64,000 nt of DNA from Takifugu bimaculatus (Eukaryota > Chordata > Actinopteri > Tetraodontiformes > Tetraodontidae). Within the stretch, counting starts at the first letter, position 1. Each line of letters starts with the position of its first letter. The notes under the pieces are model-generated. The model was given only the letters and a program-made list of their open reading frames with translations. It was not told the origin of the DNA and ran no database searches. The stretch is taken from assembly GCA_004026145.2 (NCBI GenBank), contig CP034991.1, forward strand, positions 18,609,275 through 18,673,274. The letters run 5' to 3'. Position numbers and translations under genes: made by a program. Positions 47,001 to 57,189 of this stretch are shown piece after piece.

Positions 47001-49500
47001 TAGTACCGTATTGGCCCGAATATAAGACGGTGTTTTTTGCGTTGAAACAAGACTGAAAAAGTGGGGGTCGTCTTACATTCGCGGTCTAGACATTATACCC
47101 ATTCACAACGCTAGATGGCGCCATATATATTTAAAGCGAATGCTGAACTTAACGTCCCAGGCCAACGCGAACCCCTGTCACGAAGAAGAAAAATAAAAAT
47201 AGCGGTAGCACGAAGAAGAAAAGTAAAAAATAGCGGTAAGAAAGAAAAGAGAAGAAAATAAGAGAAGAGATAACAGAAAATAGAGAAATGTAGCGACAAT
47301 CTGGAGAAAAATGGGTCGAAGATATAATCATTTGTTTCAGATGTACTGTAATTATTTTCTGTATAAAAATTACATTTGGTGTTCAAAAAGTCTTTTTTCA
47401 AACTTGAGTCTTGAAAAAGAGGGGGTCGTCTTATAATCAGGGTCGTCTTATATTCGGGCCAATACGGTAGTAGCAGTAGCAGCAGCAGTAGTAGCAGCAG
47501 CAGCAGTAGTAGTAGCAGCAGCAGTAGCAGCAGTAGTATTAGTAGTATTTACAGTTTTTGGCCAAATGTTGTGTCTCTCCCTCTGTCCAATGTCCGAATG
47601 TCCCCTGACGCGTCCAGGCTGTCTGTCTGTGATGAGGACAAGTTTGGACATAATGAATTTATCGGGGAAACCCGAGTTGCTCTGAAGAAGCTGAAGCTGA
47701 ACCAGAAGAAGGTCTTCAACGTGTGCCTGGAGAGAGTCGTCCCTGTGCGTTTGAGCCCACCTCCATCATCGAAGCTCTGGTCTTCATCCAGAGATGTTTG
47801 CTAACCTGCTGCTCTTCCATCCATCCACAGACGAAGAGAACTGCAACAGCAGGGGGCGCCAGAGGGATCTCGCTCTACGAAGACGAGGCAATTAGCGTTT
47901 ATGACCTAGCAAATACGCCAACGTTGACAGGTTCATCTAACCACTCCTCCACCCTGTTTCAGACTGGGAAGGAGGGAGGGGAGCACGAGGAGCGTGGTCG
48001 CATTCTGATATCCCTGATGTACAGCTCCCAGTCCAACAACCTAATTGTGGGCATCGTGCGCTGCGTTCACCTGGCTGCCATGGATGCTAACGGCTACTCT
48101 GACCCGTATGTCAAAATGTAAGTTCGAGCCACATGAGGAGCATCGTTAAAGTCGAAACACTACTGAAGCTTTAGGATGTAAAGAAACCAAAAGAAATGAT
48201 GGAAAAAATGTTCAGCCTTCAGTTGAGGTGTAACATGAACAATTCCACTGAAAAGGAAACGGAAATCTTCAAGGAGAAGGGGAGGAGGAGGAGGAGGTGG
48301 GGGGAGGAGGTGGGGGAAGGAAGAGGAGGGGAAGGTGGTAGGGGGAGGAGGATGGGAAGGAGGAGGAAGGGGAGGAGGGGGAAGAGGAGGAGGATAGGAG
48401 GAGGGGAAAAGAGGAGGGGAAAAGAGTGACGGGTGGGAGAATAGGGGAGAGGAAGTGGCGGAGGGGAAGGAGGGAGAATGGAGGTTGAGAGGATGGTGGG
48501 GGGGGGGGGAGGAAGAGGAAGTGGAGGAGGAGGACGGGGAAGAGTCGGTGGGGGAGGAAGAGAGGTGGGGGGGGGGAGGATGGAGGAAGGAGGTGGGCGG
48601 GAGGAAGAGGAGGGGAAGAAGAGGAGGGGAAGGTGGGGGAGGAAGAGAGGGAAGGTGGGGGGAGTGGGAGGCGGAGGAAGGGGAGGAGGGGAACGGCGGA
48701 GCCTCCTCCTCAGGAGGGGAAGAGGAGGTGGGGGGAGGGAAGAAGGAGGAGGAGGAAGGGGAGGAGGGGGGAGGGTGGGGGGGGAGGAGAAGGGGAGGAG
48801 TTTATGTTTGGGACTCCAAAGGTGTGAGTGATTAGGGGGCTCCACCTTCCAGATCCGCCCTGATTTCTCCTCCTTCCTGTCGCCACTCTGAGTTTTCCTG
48901 ACTGTAGATCACAGATCCGTGATCCACCAGATCACTTCAGTGTCCCTCTGTGATTGACAGATGTCTGAAGCCTGACATGGGGAAGAAGGGCAAGTGCAAA
49001 ACACAAATCAAGAAGAGGACGTTAAACCCGGAGTTTAATGAGGTCTGTAAGCGTTGGCCCAGAAGGTGGCGCCGCCCTCATTTACCTGCTAGAAATTGAG
49101 GAATTTTCTGGATTTACTTTCAGGAATTCAGCTACGACATCAAACACAGCGAGCTAGCCAAGAAGACTCTAGATATCTCCGTGTGGGATTACGACATCGG
49201 AAAGTCCAACGACTATATTGGTAAGTGATGCTCAAGCTCCAGATCCGAAGGCTGAACTGGAAGCTCTTCACTTTGATCTGGAATAATTGGTGGACAGCTA
49301 GCGCAGATGCTAGCTGCACGGTCAGGGACCCTCACCTCAGGGCAACAACCCGGTCTGTCTCCCCCACAGGTGGGTGTCAGCTGGGGATCACTGCTAAAGG
49401 GGAGCGGCTCAAGCACTGGTACGAGTGTTTGAAGAACAAGGACAAGAAGATCGAGCGCTGGCACACCTTGTACAACGAGAATCACGTCGCTAGCGATTAA
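42682..49500 (+). CDS. rph3a: Rabphilin-3A, complete coding region (copy B)
   Basis: Sixteen coding exons: 42682-42755, 42877-42888, 42968-43099, 43174-43303, 43407-43490, 43564-43738, 45157-45336, 45419-45583, 45746-45825, 45905-45979, 46254-46363, 47618-47744, 47831-48117, 48961-49042, 49124-49220, 49370-49500. They encode 646 residues; mammalian forms have about 690. The N-terminal Rab-binding domain starts LTDEEKEIINGVIARAEKM. A FYVE-like zinc finger follows (CLLCGEQFG, CEDCKKNMCTKCG, WLCKIC; about residues 94-140), then the Rab3 contact motif SGAWFFKGFP (about 149-158). A Pro-rich linker is shorter than in mammals. C2A is at about 318-448 and C2B at about 506-646, with Ca2+ ligands in MDSNGLADPYVK, CDEDKFGHNEF, MDANGYSDPYVK and WDYDIGKSNDYIG. 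It is a synaptic-vesicle Rab3/Rab27 effector. The 12-base second coding exon is supported by phase and by similarity to the mammalian DKEQ segment. Confidence 0.93.
42764..42814. repeat. CA dinucleotide repeat in first coding intron of rph3a
   Basis: About 25 CA units lie a few bases after the donor of the start-codon exon and about 60 bases before the 12-base exon. Confidence 0.95.
43763..44050. repeat. Compound tetranucleotide repeat (ATGG, GGAC, GATA, GACA)
   Basis: Successive arrays of ATGG, GGAC, a few GATA and then about 25 GACA units occupy the start of the intron after exon 43564-43738. The GATA/GACA part resembles Bkm-type simple repeats. Confidence 0.93.
44210..45042. repeat. 14-bp minisatellite, about 59 units
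   Basis: The unit TAGCAGGTAGCCTG varies to TAGCAGGCAGCCTG and occasionally to a TAGCTTG form; two partial units lack the CAGG step. Very long minus-strand frames of LLQATCYRLPATGY type (14 residues = 3 units) are repeat translations. It fills most of the rph3a intron before exon 45157. Confidence 0.97.
46402..47003 (+). repeat. AGT/AGC trinucleotide repeat in the C2A-splitting intron of rph3a (copy B)
   Basis: AGT and AGC triplets with GAG steps run from just after exon 46254-46363 to the MITE, and continue at 47,470-47,542. The strand sense is opposite to the CTG/CTA tract at 41,494-42,480. The long Tyr/Cys/Ser and Ala/Val frames are artefacts. Confidence 0.95.
47006..47467. mobile_element. 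MITE with 24-bp perfect terminal inverted repeats and TA duplication
   Basis: The ends begin CCGTATTGGCCCGAATATAA and are perfect inverted repeats over 24 bases. TA flanks both sides (47,004-47,005 and 47,468-47,469). A TA duplication suggests the Tc1/mariner superfamily, possibly Tigger/pogo-like. The 462-bp interior has no transposase. It interrupts the rph3a trinucleotide repeat and is absent from the corresponding part of copy A. Confidence 0.88.
48278..48815 (+). repeat. Polypurine GGA-rich tract in rph3a intron (copy B)
   Basis: Allelic or paralogous to 975-1490 but with a different internal arrangement. All long Gly/Glu and Pro/Ser frames are composition artefacts. Confidence 0.9.
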
Positions 49501-50545
49501 CTTTCGCTCCACGCGTCACAGTTTTTCATGAAAGTTAGTTTCCATTTATCAGCGAATGCCTCTTTTCAATGTTCCACGCTGACTCAGCATCTCCCGGACA
49601 GGCTCCATCTCTTCCCTGCATTTGTTCTGCTTTCATGGCCTGTGCTGATGTTTACTCTCCTTGTGGGACAAATTGTGGTGTGAGTAAATTAGACATGTAT
49701 ACTTCGCTGATATTATGTATTAGAGCTGACCATGACGCGTCTGAAGTGTCCCGCAGAGCAACATCTGACCTGGGTTTGGACGCCAAGTCAGAGGAGACGC
49801 AGCTTCACACGTCTCGACTCTCGTGTGTAGTTCAAGAAATCAAGAAATGTTTAGATTGCTCAGGTTAGCATAGATATTTGATGCACAGTTGATGGACGTA
49901 AGCTAGCTTAAACTTTGTTGCTGTTCAGTTGTGATCTTTAAATTAGCAGAGACATCTGTGGGGCTACTAGAGCTGCGAGGAGATTTTCAGTTCTTGATCG
50001 ATAATGAGGCAAACAGAAAACAACCCTTTCTTCTCTTTGAATATGTAATCTGGCAGGGCACAACTCTGTCTCCCTCCTCCTCTTCCTCAATCTGTCACCT
50101 CGCTGCGTTTTTTAATGTCGTGTTTACAAAATGTGCAACAGTTGCCTCCTCCCCTGGAAGGAGGCGTTGGGTCGCATCGGAGGGTCTAACCACGCGTCTG
50201 CACCTCCTCGCCTGGCTCTCCAGTGCTGTTCTTCAGAGGCTGCACCAGTGCTCATGTGTTCCTCCTGTTGGACGTGCTGGTCAGGCTAAATCCGGAGGTA
50301 TTTTTAGTCTGCTCTAGAAACATAGTTACATCTCCTCTGGAAGGCGGAGAGATACAAAATGGCTGTTTCTGCTGCAGCTTGTTCAGCCAATCTTTTATTC
50401 ATAAGTGATCAAGCTGATTTGAGAAGCCTTAAACCATTTTAATTAGCTTCAAAGCTGACTCTCACCCCCGAGATCAACGTGTTGGCATGACCGAGTGGCT
50501 TGAAAAACGGTTGATATGAGCTACCGTGGCTTCGTCGACATCGTT

Positions 50546-50819
50546 CAGGGGTGTCAAACTAATCTCAGTCCACAATTTGATCCTGTTTGCTGCATGACCC
50601 AGTGAATATTGATGTTATGCATAAATAACGGGAACGCTAAATGCATCTCCTGTATTTCATATTTCTCCACGACTCTTAATTTAGGCGCAGCCCTAGCTGA
50701 CAAATCAAAATGGTTTCATGTCTTTGATCATTTTAAGCATGGATTCGTCCCTAAGTGGGCCAGACTGGAGCCTCAGGCGGGCCGGATCTGGCCCGCGGGC
50801 CTCAGGTTTAACACCTTTG
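50546..50819. mobile_element. hAT-type element, degraded (copy B)
   Basis: The same element as at 3183-3456, with one or two base changes, so its insertion predates the split of the two copies. Confidence 0.7.
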
Positions 50820-51214
50820 ATCTAAAACATTATATTTCTTCTCTTAAAAGTTGCAGGGAAATATGGGAAGTCTAAGTTCCACAGCGGGTGAACAATTCCT
50901 GCAATTCCTTGCATGCTCCGTGCTTCGGACTCTGGCGTGCCTCGGCCCGTTGTGGCCCACTTCTGCCCTAACCCAACACACACTTTGCACAATCGTGGGT
51001 GATCACCCTCGGCCACAGCGCGACCCTCAAGGCTTTAGCGTATGTCTGTATGCGCAACACAGAAAACTACCGAAAGCACACTTTACAGAGTGAAGATGCC
51101 ACAATTTATAGAGCAGTGTGCAACTGAGACTAGCATCAAAGACAACGACAAAAGATCCTATGCATGATGTGTCTTGTGCTTCAAGAGATATATATATATA
51201 TATATATACTTTGT

Positions 51215-51220
51215 AATAAA
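51215..51220 (+). promoter_or_regulatory. Candidate rph3a polyadenylation signal (copy B)
   Basis: AATAAA about 1.7 kb after the stop codon, at the same relative place as 3852 in copy A. Another is at 51610. Confidence 0.3.
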
Positions 51221-51727
51221 TGAATGCTATCCCATTAATGTTTACACTTCTGCGCACATAACAGTCCTGTTAATAATGTACTTTATATAGAAAAGACCAT
51301 ATTCTGCATGATTATGGGAGCTAAGTGTAGCTGCAACGGCATCCACAGGAGAACTAGTTAATTAACTGAGCACATTCACGATCGTTGTCCCTCCGGCAGC
51401 GATCCGTCGTGTCCAAAAACCTTCCTAAAATCCTTAAAGATGAAGCGCGAGGACATTTGTCAACAGGCGTCTCTTCGAGCTGCAGCTTGTCTTCTACTTG
51501 GTTCTACTGGATGATGGCAGCGTTTGTACCGCGCGCATGCACCGGAAATATGGATGTTAGCAAACACATCAAATGCATGTCAAGATTTTGCAAAGAGTTT
51601 ACACAGAAAAATAAAATCTAATGAAAATGCAGCGTGTAAGTTCATGTGTGTGGGGGGGATTGAAATAATATTTATTGATAGTCTACTCACTATCACGTCC
51701 TGAATTCTACAAAGAAGGTCAAAAAGG

Positions 51728-52607
51728 TGGCTCCTGGTTCAGGGCTTTGAAAGGCTGAGGCAGAAGGCTGGTTGGGAGGATAAAGACACTGGGGGTTGGG
51801 GGTTCGTCTCCCTCCGGTGTCCGAATGGAGCTGGTGGTCTTACCAATTCAAAACTGGAACAAAGTCACGGGCCAACACTGAGATTTATTGAAAAAGAATC
51901 TTCCTACAACAGGGAACCTTTTGATATGGATCCAAACTAGTTTTGCTCAACAACTGAACATGGAACAAGCAAAGCTAAACACAATAAAATATATGATTTA
52001 TTACTGCACACATGCAAAATTAAAATTAAAAAAACACATCACTGGCATTCATTTCTTCTCTTTTAAATTTCAACAGGAATCGTTTTCCGTTGTAAGTTAA
52101 ATGTGACGCTTTTTCGTCTACTTTTGGCACCTTTGAGTCATTTCCAGGTGCTTGTGCTTGTCTTGGTGTTGTGTTTTATACTGTCATCTGTTGTTGTTCT
52201 CCTTGTGATGCACATTGGCTCCACATACAAGACAGACAGGCCCGTCTTTCACACATTTAAACAGATATTCTGCCTCCTACCTTTTCAGAAAGGTCCTATT
52301 TTCTGACTTTCCATGAATCATTTTTCAGAGGGGGTAGTGCGGCATATAAGGACGCTGTGACTACTTCCTCTTGCTTGGTGGTTGGCAAGCCACAAATTGG
52401 TGCATTACCACCACCAAATTATGTGGAGTGTTGATTTACACACCAAAACACCAGCAGAGCATTCTGGTACTTGTAGTATTAGCAAATGCGCTTTAAGTGA
52501 TAATACCGGCGGGCCAGCTCTAATAGTCAGTTGGTATGGCTGCGCGGGCCAAATATAATTACATTACGGGCCAGATTTGGCCCACGGGCCAGAGTTTGAC
52601 GCCTATG
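51728..52607. mobile_element. hAT-like element, longer form (copy B)
   Basis: The right end carries GGCGGGCCAGCTCTAATAG, GGGCCAAATATAATTAC and the terminus GTTTGACGCCTATG. About 820 bases to the left are missing from copy A. No transposase frame or convincing left terminus was found, so the left boundary is set by the copy A comparison. Confidence 0.55.
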
Positions 52608-54653
52608 TCCTAATGTCTCCTCTTGGTGCTGGTTCTTCCTGGTCCTGCCTCCTCTTGGTCCTGTCTCCTCCTCTCCTGGTTCCTCCTGGTCCTGTCTCCT
52701 CCTGGTCCCGTCTCCTGAGTCCTCAGCTGGTCCTGTTCCGTTCTGTGCTCTCTGGTTTGCATCGATTAAAGTGCTCTCAGAACTCGAGTCCTTCTCCCTG
52801 TCTGCATTCTGGGCTTCGGTCTGTGCCTCTATATTAACAGCTGAATGTCCACTTTAGTCCCACCTGCACTGAAGGTCATGAAAGGAACCAAAACAGCCTT
52901 AATAAGATAATGTAAATACCAAAAAAGAAAATACCAGGAGTTTTTTTTTTATTGCTGGTAGCTCCAGTTACATAAAATGTTTGTGAAAAGTTTCACGTGT
53001 ATGTGAAGCTATCTACGAAATAACTTTGATTCCTAACAGAATTATAAATGTGGTATCAAGCAGCAGTTAACGTGATGATTAAATGCACGGAGCAATCCAG
53101 CGTCCTCCCCACCCTGCTGATAGACGTTGGGACACAGCAGCCTCTTGGACTATGAGCTATAACAACTCTTTTATTCATGAGACTGGTGTTTTTTCCCTTT
53201 CACCAGTCCCAGAGCCTTCGTTAAAAATTCTGACCCATTTCTGCAGCAACGACCACCAACCAACCGCTCCCGCCGTCAGCCCAGGTTCTCAGGTTCACCT
53301 CTCCATGGTAGAGACTCCTCTAATCCCTTGTTTTTCCCAGTATTCCAACCGCAGCTTCTCTACCAGAATGTTGGGTGCCTTATTCCCGCCTGACTGATTT
53401 CCTGTTGCCGACCTTGCCTGCTCCATCGCAGCCCCACTAACGTGCCTCACCTTCTGCCTGACCACGCCCCTGTCTGCTCCCCCACCTAGCTCCCATCTGC
53501 AGGGTTCCCCCTCTGCTGGGACTGCTTCTTTCATTTGGGATCAAAGCAAGGACCACACACCGGTGGAACTTAATTGTGGACTTTTTTCGTGGTTTTTTGG
53601 GGTTCATCTAGCTGGTTTCTCTGCCAGGAACCCTCAGAAATGCCCAAACACATATGCTGTGAGGATCACATCGGGCAGAACATTAACTAGGAGAAGCTGT
53701 GGTTCTGTGCTATCACTGTTCTGATGGGCAAACAAAGCAATAGTCTCTGAATTTCTGAAATCTAGTTGAAGCGTCGAGCATGCTGACACACATACGGATT
53801 AGACCCAAATGCAGAAGGACATGGTTCATTTTCAAAAGAGAAGGTAGATTTAATTATAGATTAAGGTTAATACCACTAAGGCTGGAACATTTCAGAATAC
53901 AAAGATAAACTGTCACTTTATAAATGGATATCCTACCCTGGATGGATGAAGGCAGCATGGATGGGTAAAGGTTAAGCAGAAGGAACAGCTACTTCAGTGG
54001 CTCCTGTGAGAGTGAAGGTCTTTCAAACCTTAAGGACAAGCTGTGGCCCCAGTCAGACACCACGTCCTTGGGGAAACGATGCAAATGGAATACATGCAAC
54101 AGCATCACCAGTTGTTCCAAAATGAAACAGTTTGCAAAATCTGTCTACCACTGAGAGAATGGTAGTGCTACCTGCAGGAGGAGTCGATGTGAAGTCTAGC
54201 TAACCTGTTCCCTAACTCCCCATGTACCAGCTCCCACCACACTGGAGGATGGTGTGATACTGGAAGAGCTACAGTTAGAGACTCCTGTGAAAAACTGGAG
54301 TGACAAGGCATCGGGCTTGATTTTTTTTGGAACAGCATAAGACAAACGGAAATTGAATCTTTTAAAGAAAAGACAATGGCTATCGTGAGTTCAGCCTCTT
54401 AGAGCGGAGCTACTCCAGGTTTTTGTGGTCAGTCCAGACGAGAAACTGTTGCGCCGCACCTTACAACCAGTGTTGCCTCCCCTCCAAGCCCACCTTCACC
54501 TCCCTGCTACCCGCATCATAGTTCCTTTCCAAAGAGACAGTCGCCATGAGGGGGAGGCACATGGGTGGAGTCTGTTATCCACTGGGGACCAGTGGGACGG
54601 CAATGCTCCCCCTCCCATCTCAGAGGCATCCACCTCAACTGGAATCCCCTGAA

Positions 54654-54656
<3 letters not shown>

Positions 54657-54700
<44 letters not shown>
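54657..54700. repeat. GT dinucleotide repeat (copy B)
   Basis: Counterpart of 6501-6542, of nearly the same length. Confidence 0.95.
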
Positions 54701-54703
<3 letters not shown>

Positions 54704-54769
54704 TGAGCCATCAGAACAATTCACAACACTTCCAACACATCAATCCCTTATTTCTGAAATCCAAACCAG

Positions 54770-55066
54770 CCCAGAGAAGACACAGGTATGTCAGCAGGTT
54801 CTGACCAGCATAGAGAAGACACAGGTGTATCAGCAGGTTCTGACCAGCACAGAGAAGACACAGGTGTGCCAGCAGGTGCTGACCAGCACAGAGAAGACAC
54901 AGGTGTGCCAGCAGGTTCTGACCAGCACAGAGAAGACACAGGTGTGCCAGCAGGTTCTGACCAGCACAGAGAAGACACAGGTGTGCCAGCAGGTGCTGAC
55001 CAGCACAGAGAAGACACAGGTGTGTCAGCAGGTTCTGACCAGCACAGAGAAGACACAGGTGTGCTG
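54770..55066. repeat. 39-bp minisatellite, about 7.6 units (copy B)
   Basis: Near-identical units containing CAGAGAAGACACAGGTGTG and CAGCAGGTTCTGACCAGCA. The length is a multiple of three, so frames on both strands stay open (SSLCWSEPAGTPV and similar). Copy A has about 1.6 units. Confidence 0.95.
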
Positions 55067-57189
55067 GATTGCACTGATTGAGAAGGAGCAGACAGTCAAA
55101 AAGAAAGGGTTCTCCATTTCAGCTGCTGGGGTAATACATTCTGAATACACATCTTATTGTCCAAACATGTATCACTTCAAACACAAGTGAAGTTTATCTT
55201 CTCTGAATAAAGGGAGGAAGTCTTAACCTTCATCATTTACCATTCATCTGTCTTTGGTATTACGTTACCGTTGCTATTGGTGCGGCTGCTCTTACTCTTT
55301 CCATTGTCTTTGTAGATTTCGTGAGCCTTATCATCACTGTCGTATTGCAAATGTTGACATTTTTGCTGAAGCTACTGCATGTCTGAGGGATCCCTCATCT
55401 AGGGTTCTCCTTTGGGCTTCTTCTTTTTCCTAAAGGGATTTTCCTGACCCTGACCCCTACCAAATGATAGGCACTGCAAAGAGGGTTGGTGTCTTTGGCA
55501 GTGATTCAGTTCAGTCCATGACAGTTGCTGCAGGGCCTAAAGCAAATTGTCCTTTTTGTCCACAAAGAAAATCCTTCACCCGTTGGAGAGAGGCGAATAA
55601 TCCCTGCTTTAAGAGAAGAAGAGATGTACTCATGCATTTCTTTGCCTTCTGGGGCAGAGCGAGAATAGAGGCGATCTCTGGAGGGACAGGCTCCTAGCAA
55701 CAGATCAATTAAACAATCCATCTCCATATCGGAGGCAGTGAAGTGGCTCAGGACTTGTTAAACAACTCCTTGAGATCATGATAAGGCTGTGAAACTGTGG
55801 ATAGATCAGGATAATCAGGATTACACTAAGTGAGACTCTGGAGTGTGACTGTGTGAGACCCTGAACGACCTGTTTTATGCTGGGCAGAATGTTGAGAATC
55901 AGCAGAATAGAGGAGGAGGAAAACAGTCCTCTAGGCAGCTCTCCCTCTAACCCCAAATCTCCCCAGTGGGCCAATTAACTTTGGGACTGTTCTGGACTAA
56001 CCAAGGGAATCTAGAATGAGCATGTGTAATGTTGAAAACCTAGCTGTTTGGTGACTTGGTACAGTAACCTCACAGTTAAACGCTAGCTTCTAGGGGTTTG
56101 AGAAGGGGAAGTACAGTTACTTTAGGTTTCTGGCAAGGTCTTTGTCCATAAAACTTTAATCAGAACCAGACTCTAGAAACACTTTAACCTTAACCGAGAG
56201 CACCTGGGACACTAGCTACAGATAGATAGTTCTGCACCTTCCTCTTATGCTGGCACTTCTGCTGCAGAACCAGCTGGTTGATAGGGAATGGGGCACCTCG
56301 GGGAAGCTGGACTTTTTCTCAGGGGGTTGCTTATCTTGATGGTCCAGGTGATGAAAAATTTAAGGTCAGCAGGGAGCTTCAAGGAAACCAATTGGTCCAA
56401 AGTTCCAAAGTCAATGACCTAGTCAACAACTGGACCTTTACCTTTACGTACATCCATGAGAGCCCAGGTGGTTTGTGGAGTGGAGTGATCAAAAACCTTT
56501 GACAGTAGAGGTGAAGAGGTTCAGAGTGTTACAGATAGGAGGTTCACCAGCTCCTTTTGCTGTAGTCCATGTGTCTACTTGCTCATAGAGATGTAAAATG
56601 ATGAAGGCCACCTTGGAATGCTTGCTGGGAAAGGCTGCAGGCCCAAATGCTCTCCACATGAATCCACAAAAAAGGCTCAGCAATTGATCTTATCTCCAGA
56701 AAAGTGCTCTGGTCGAGATACTGAGAGTAGAATTAGACAAAATAGAAAATAATGAACTGAAATGAACATACATACGCCCGACATGGCAAAAAGGTTCCTC
56801 TTGAGTGACAGTCTGTTGTCAAACCGATATGGGTCAGGCAAGGGCGCACGGGTGGTGACGTGGCACTTTTATTTCAGAATCCTTTATCGGATTTCTTAAT
56901 GGTTTAAATGAGCTGCAGCCCAGGATGTGAACTTATGTTGACTGTGGTTCAATTAGTGGTGAGTTTAACATCCTTATTTACAGCCCTCAGGACAACTGAA
57001 CCTGTTTGACACTCTTGACAAATATGGAGTGTGCAACAGAGCCTCCACACACACTTTGGACTACCGTGTCTGATATTGCCATGTCTGATAAATGTCCTAT
57101 TTAAGCACTGTGACATATCTGCCCAAATCACCACAGAAAAGTTGGAGGACATTATACAAATACAGGTGATTTTTCAAAAAGGTTCCACA

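Larger units (their letters stand above)
53295..56683 (-). mobile_element. Decayed Ty3/gypsy LTR retrotransposon (copy B)
   Basis: The same dead element as in copy A. Gag-like piece at 56,489-56,683, reverse transcriptase piece at 55,506-55,727, RNase H at about 54,410-54,655, integrase piece at about 54,045-54,105, LTR-like tail at 53,295-53,534. The 39-bp repeat between RT and RNase H is expanded here. Confidence 0.8.

Noticed and set aside
46397..47056. Ala/Val-rich and Tyr/Cys-rich frames over 200 codons
   Set aside because: AGT/AGC repeat artefacts; one runs into the MITE.
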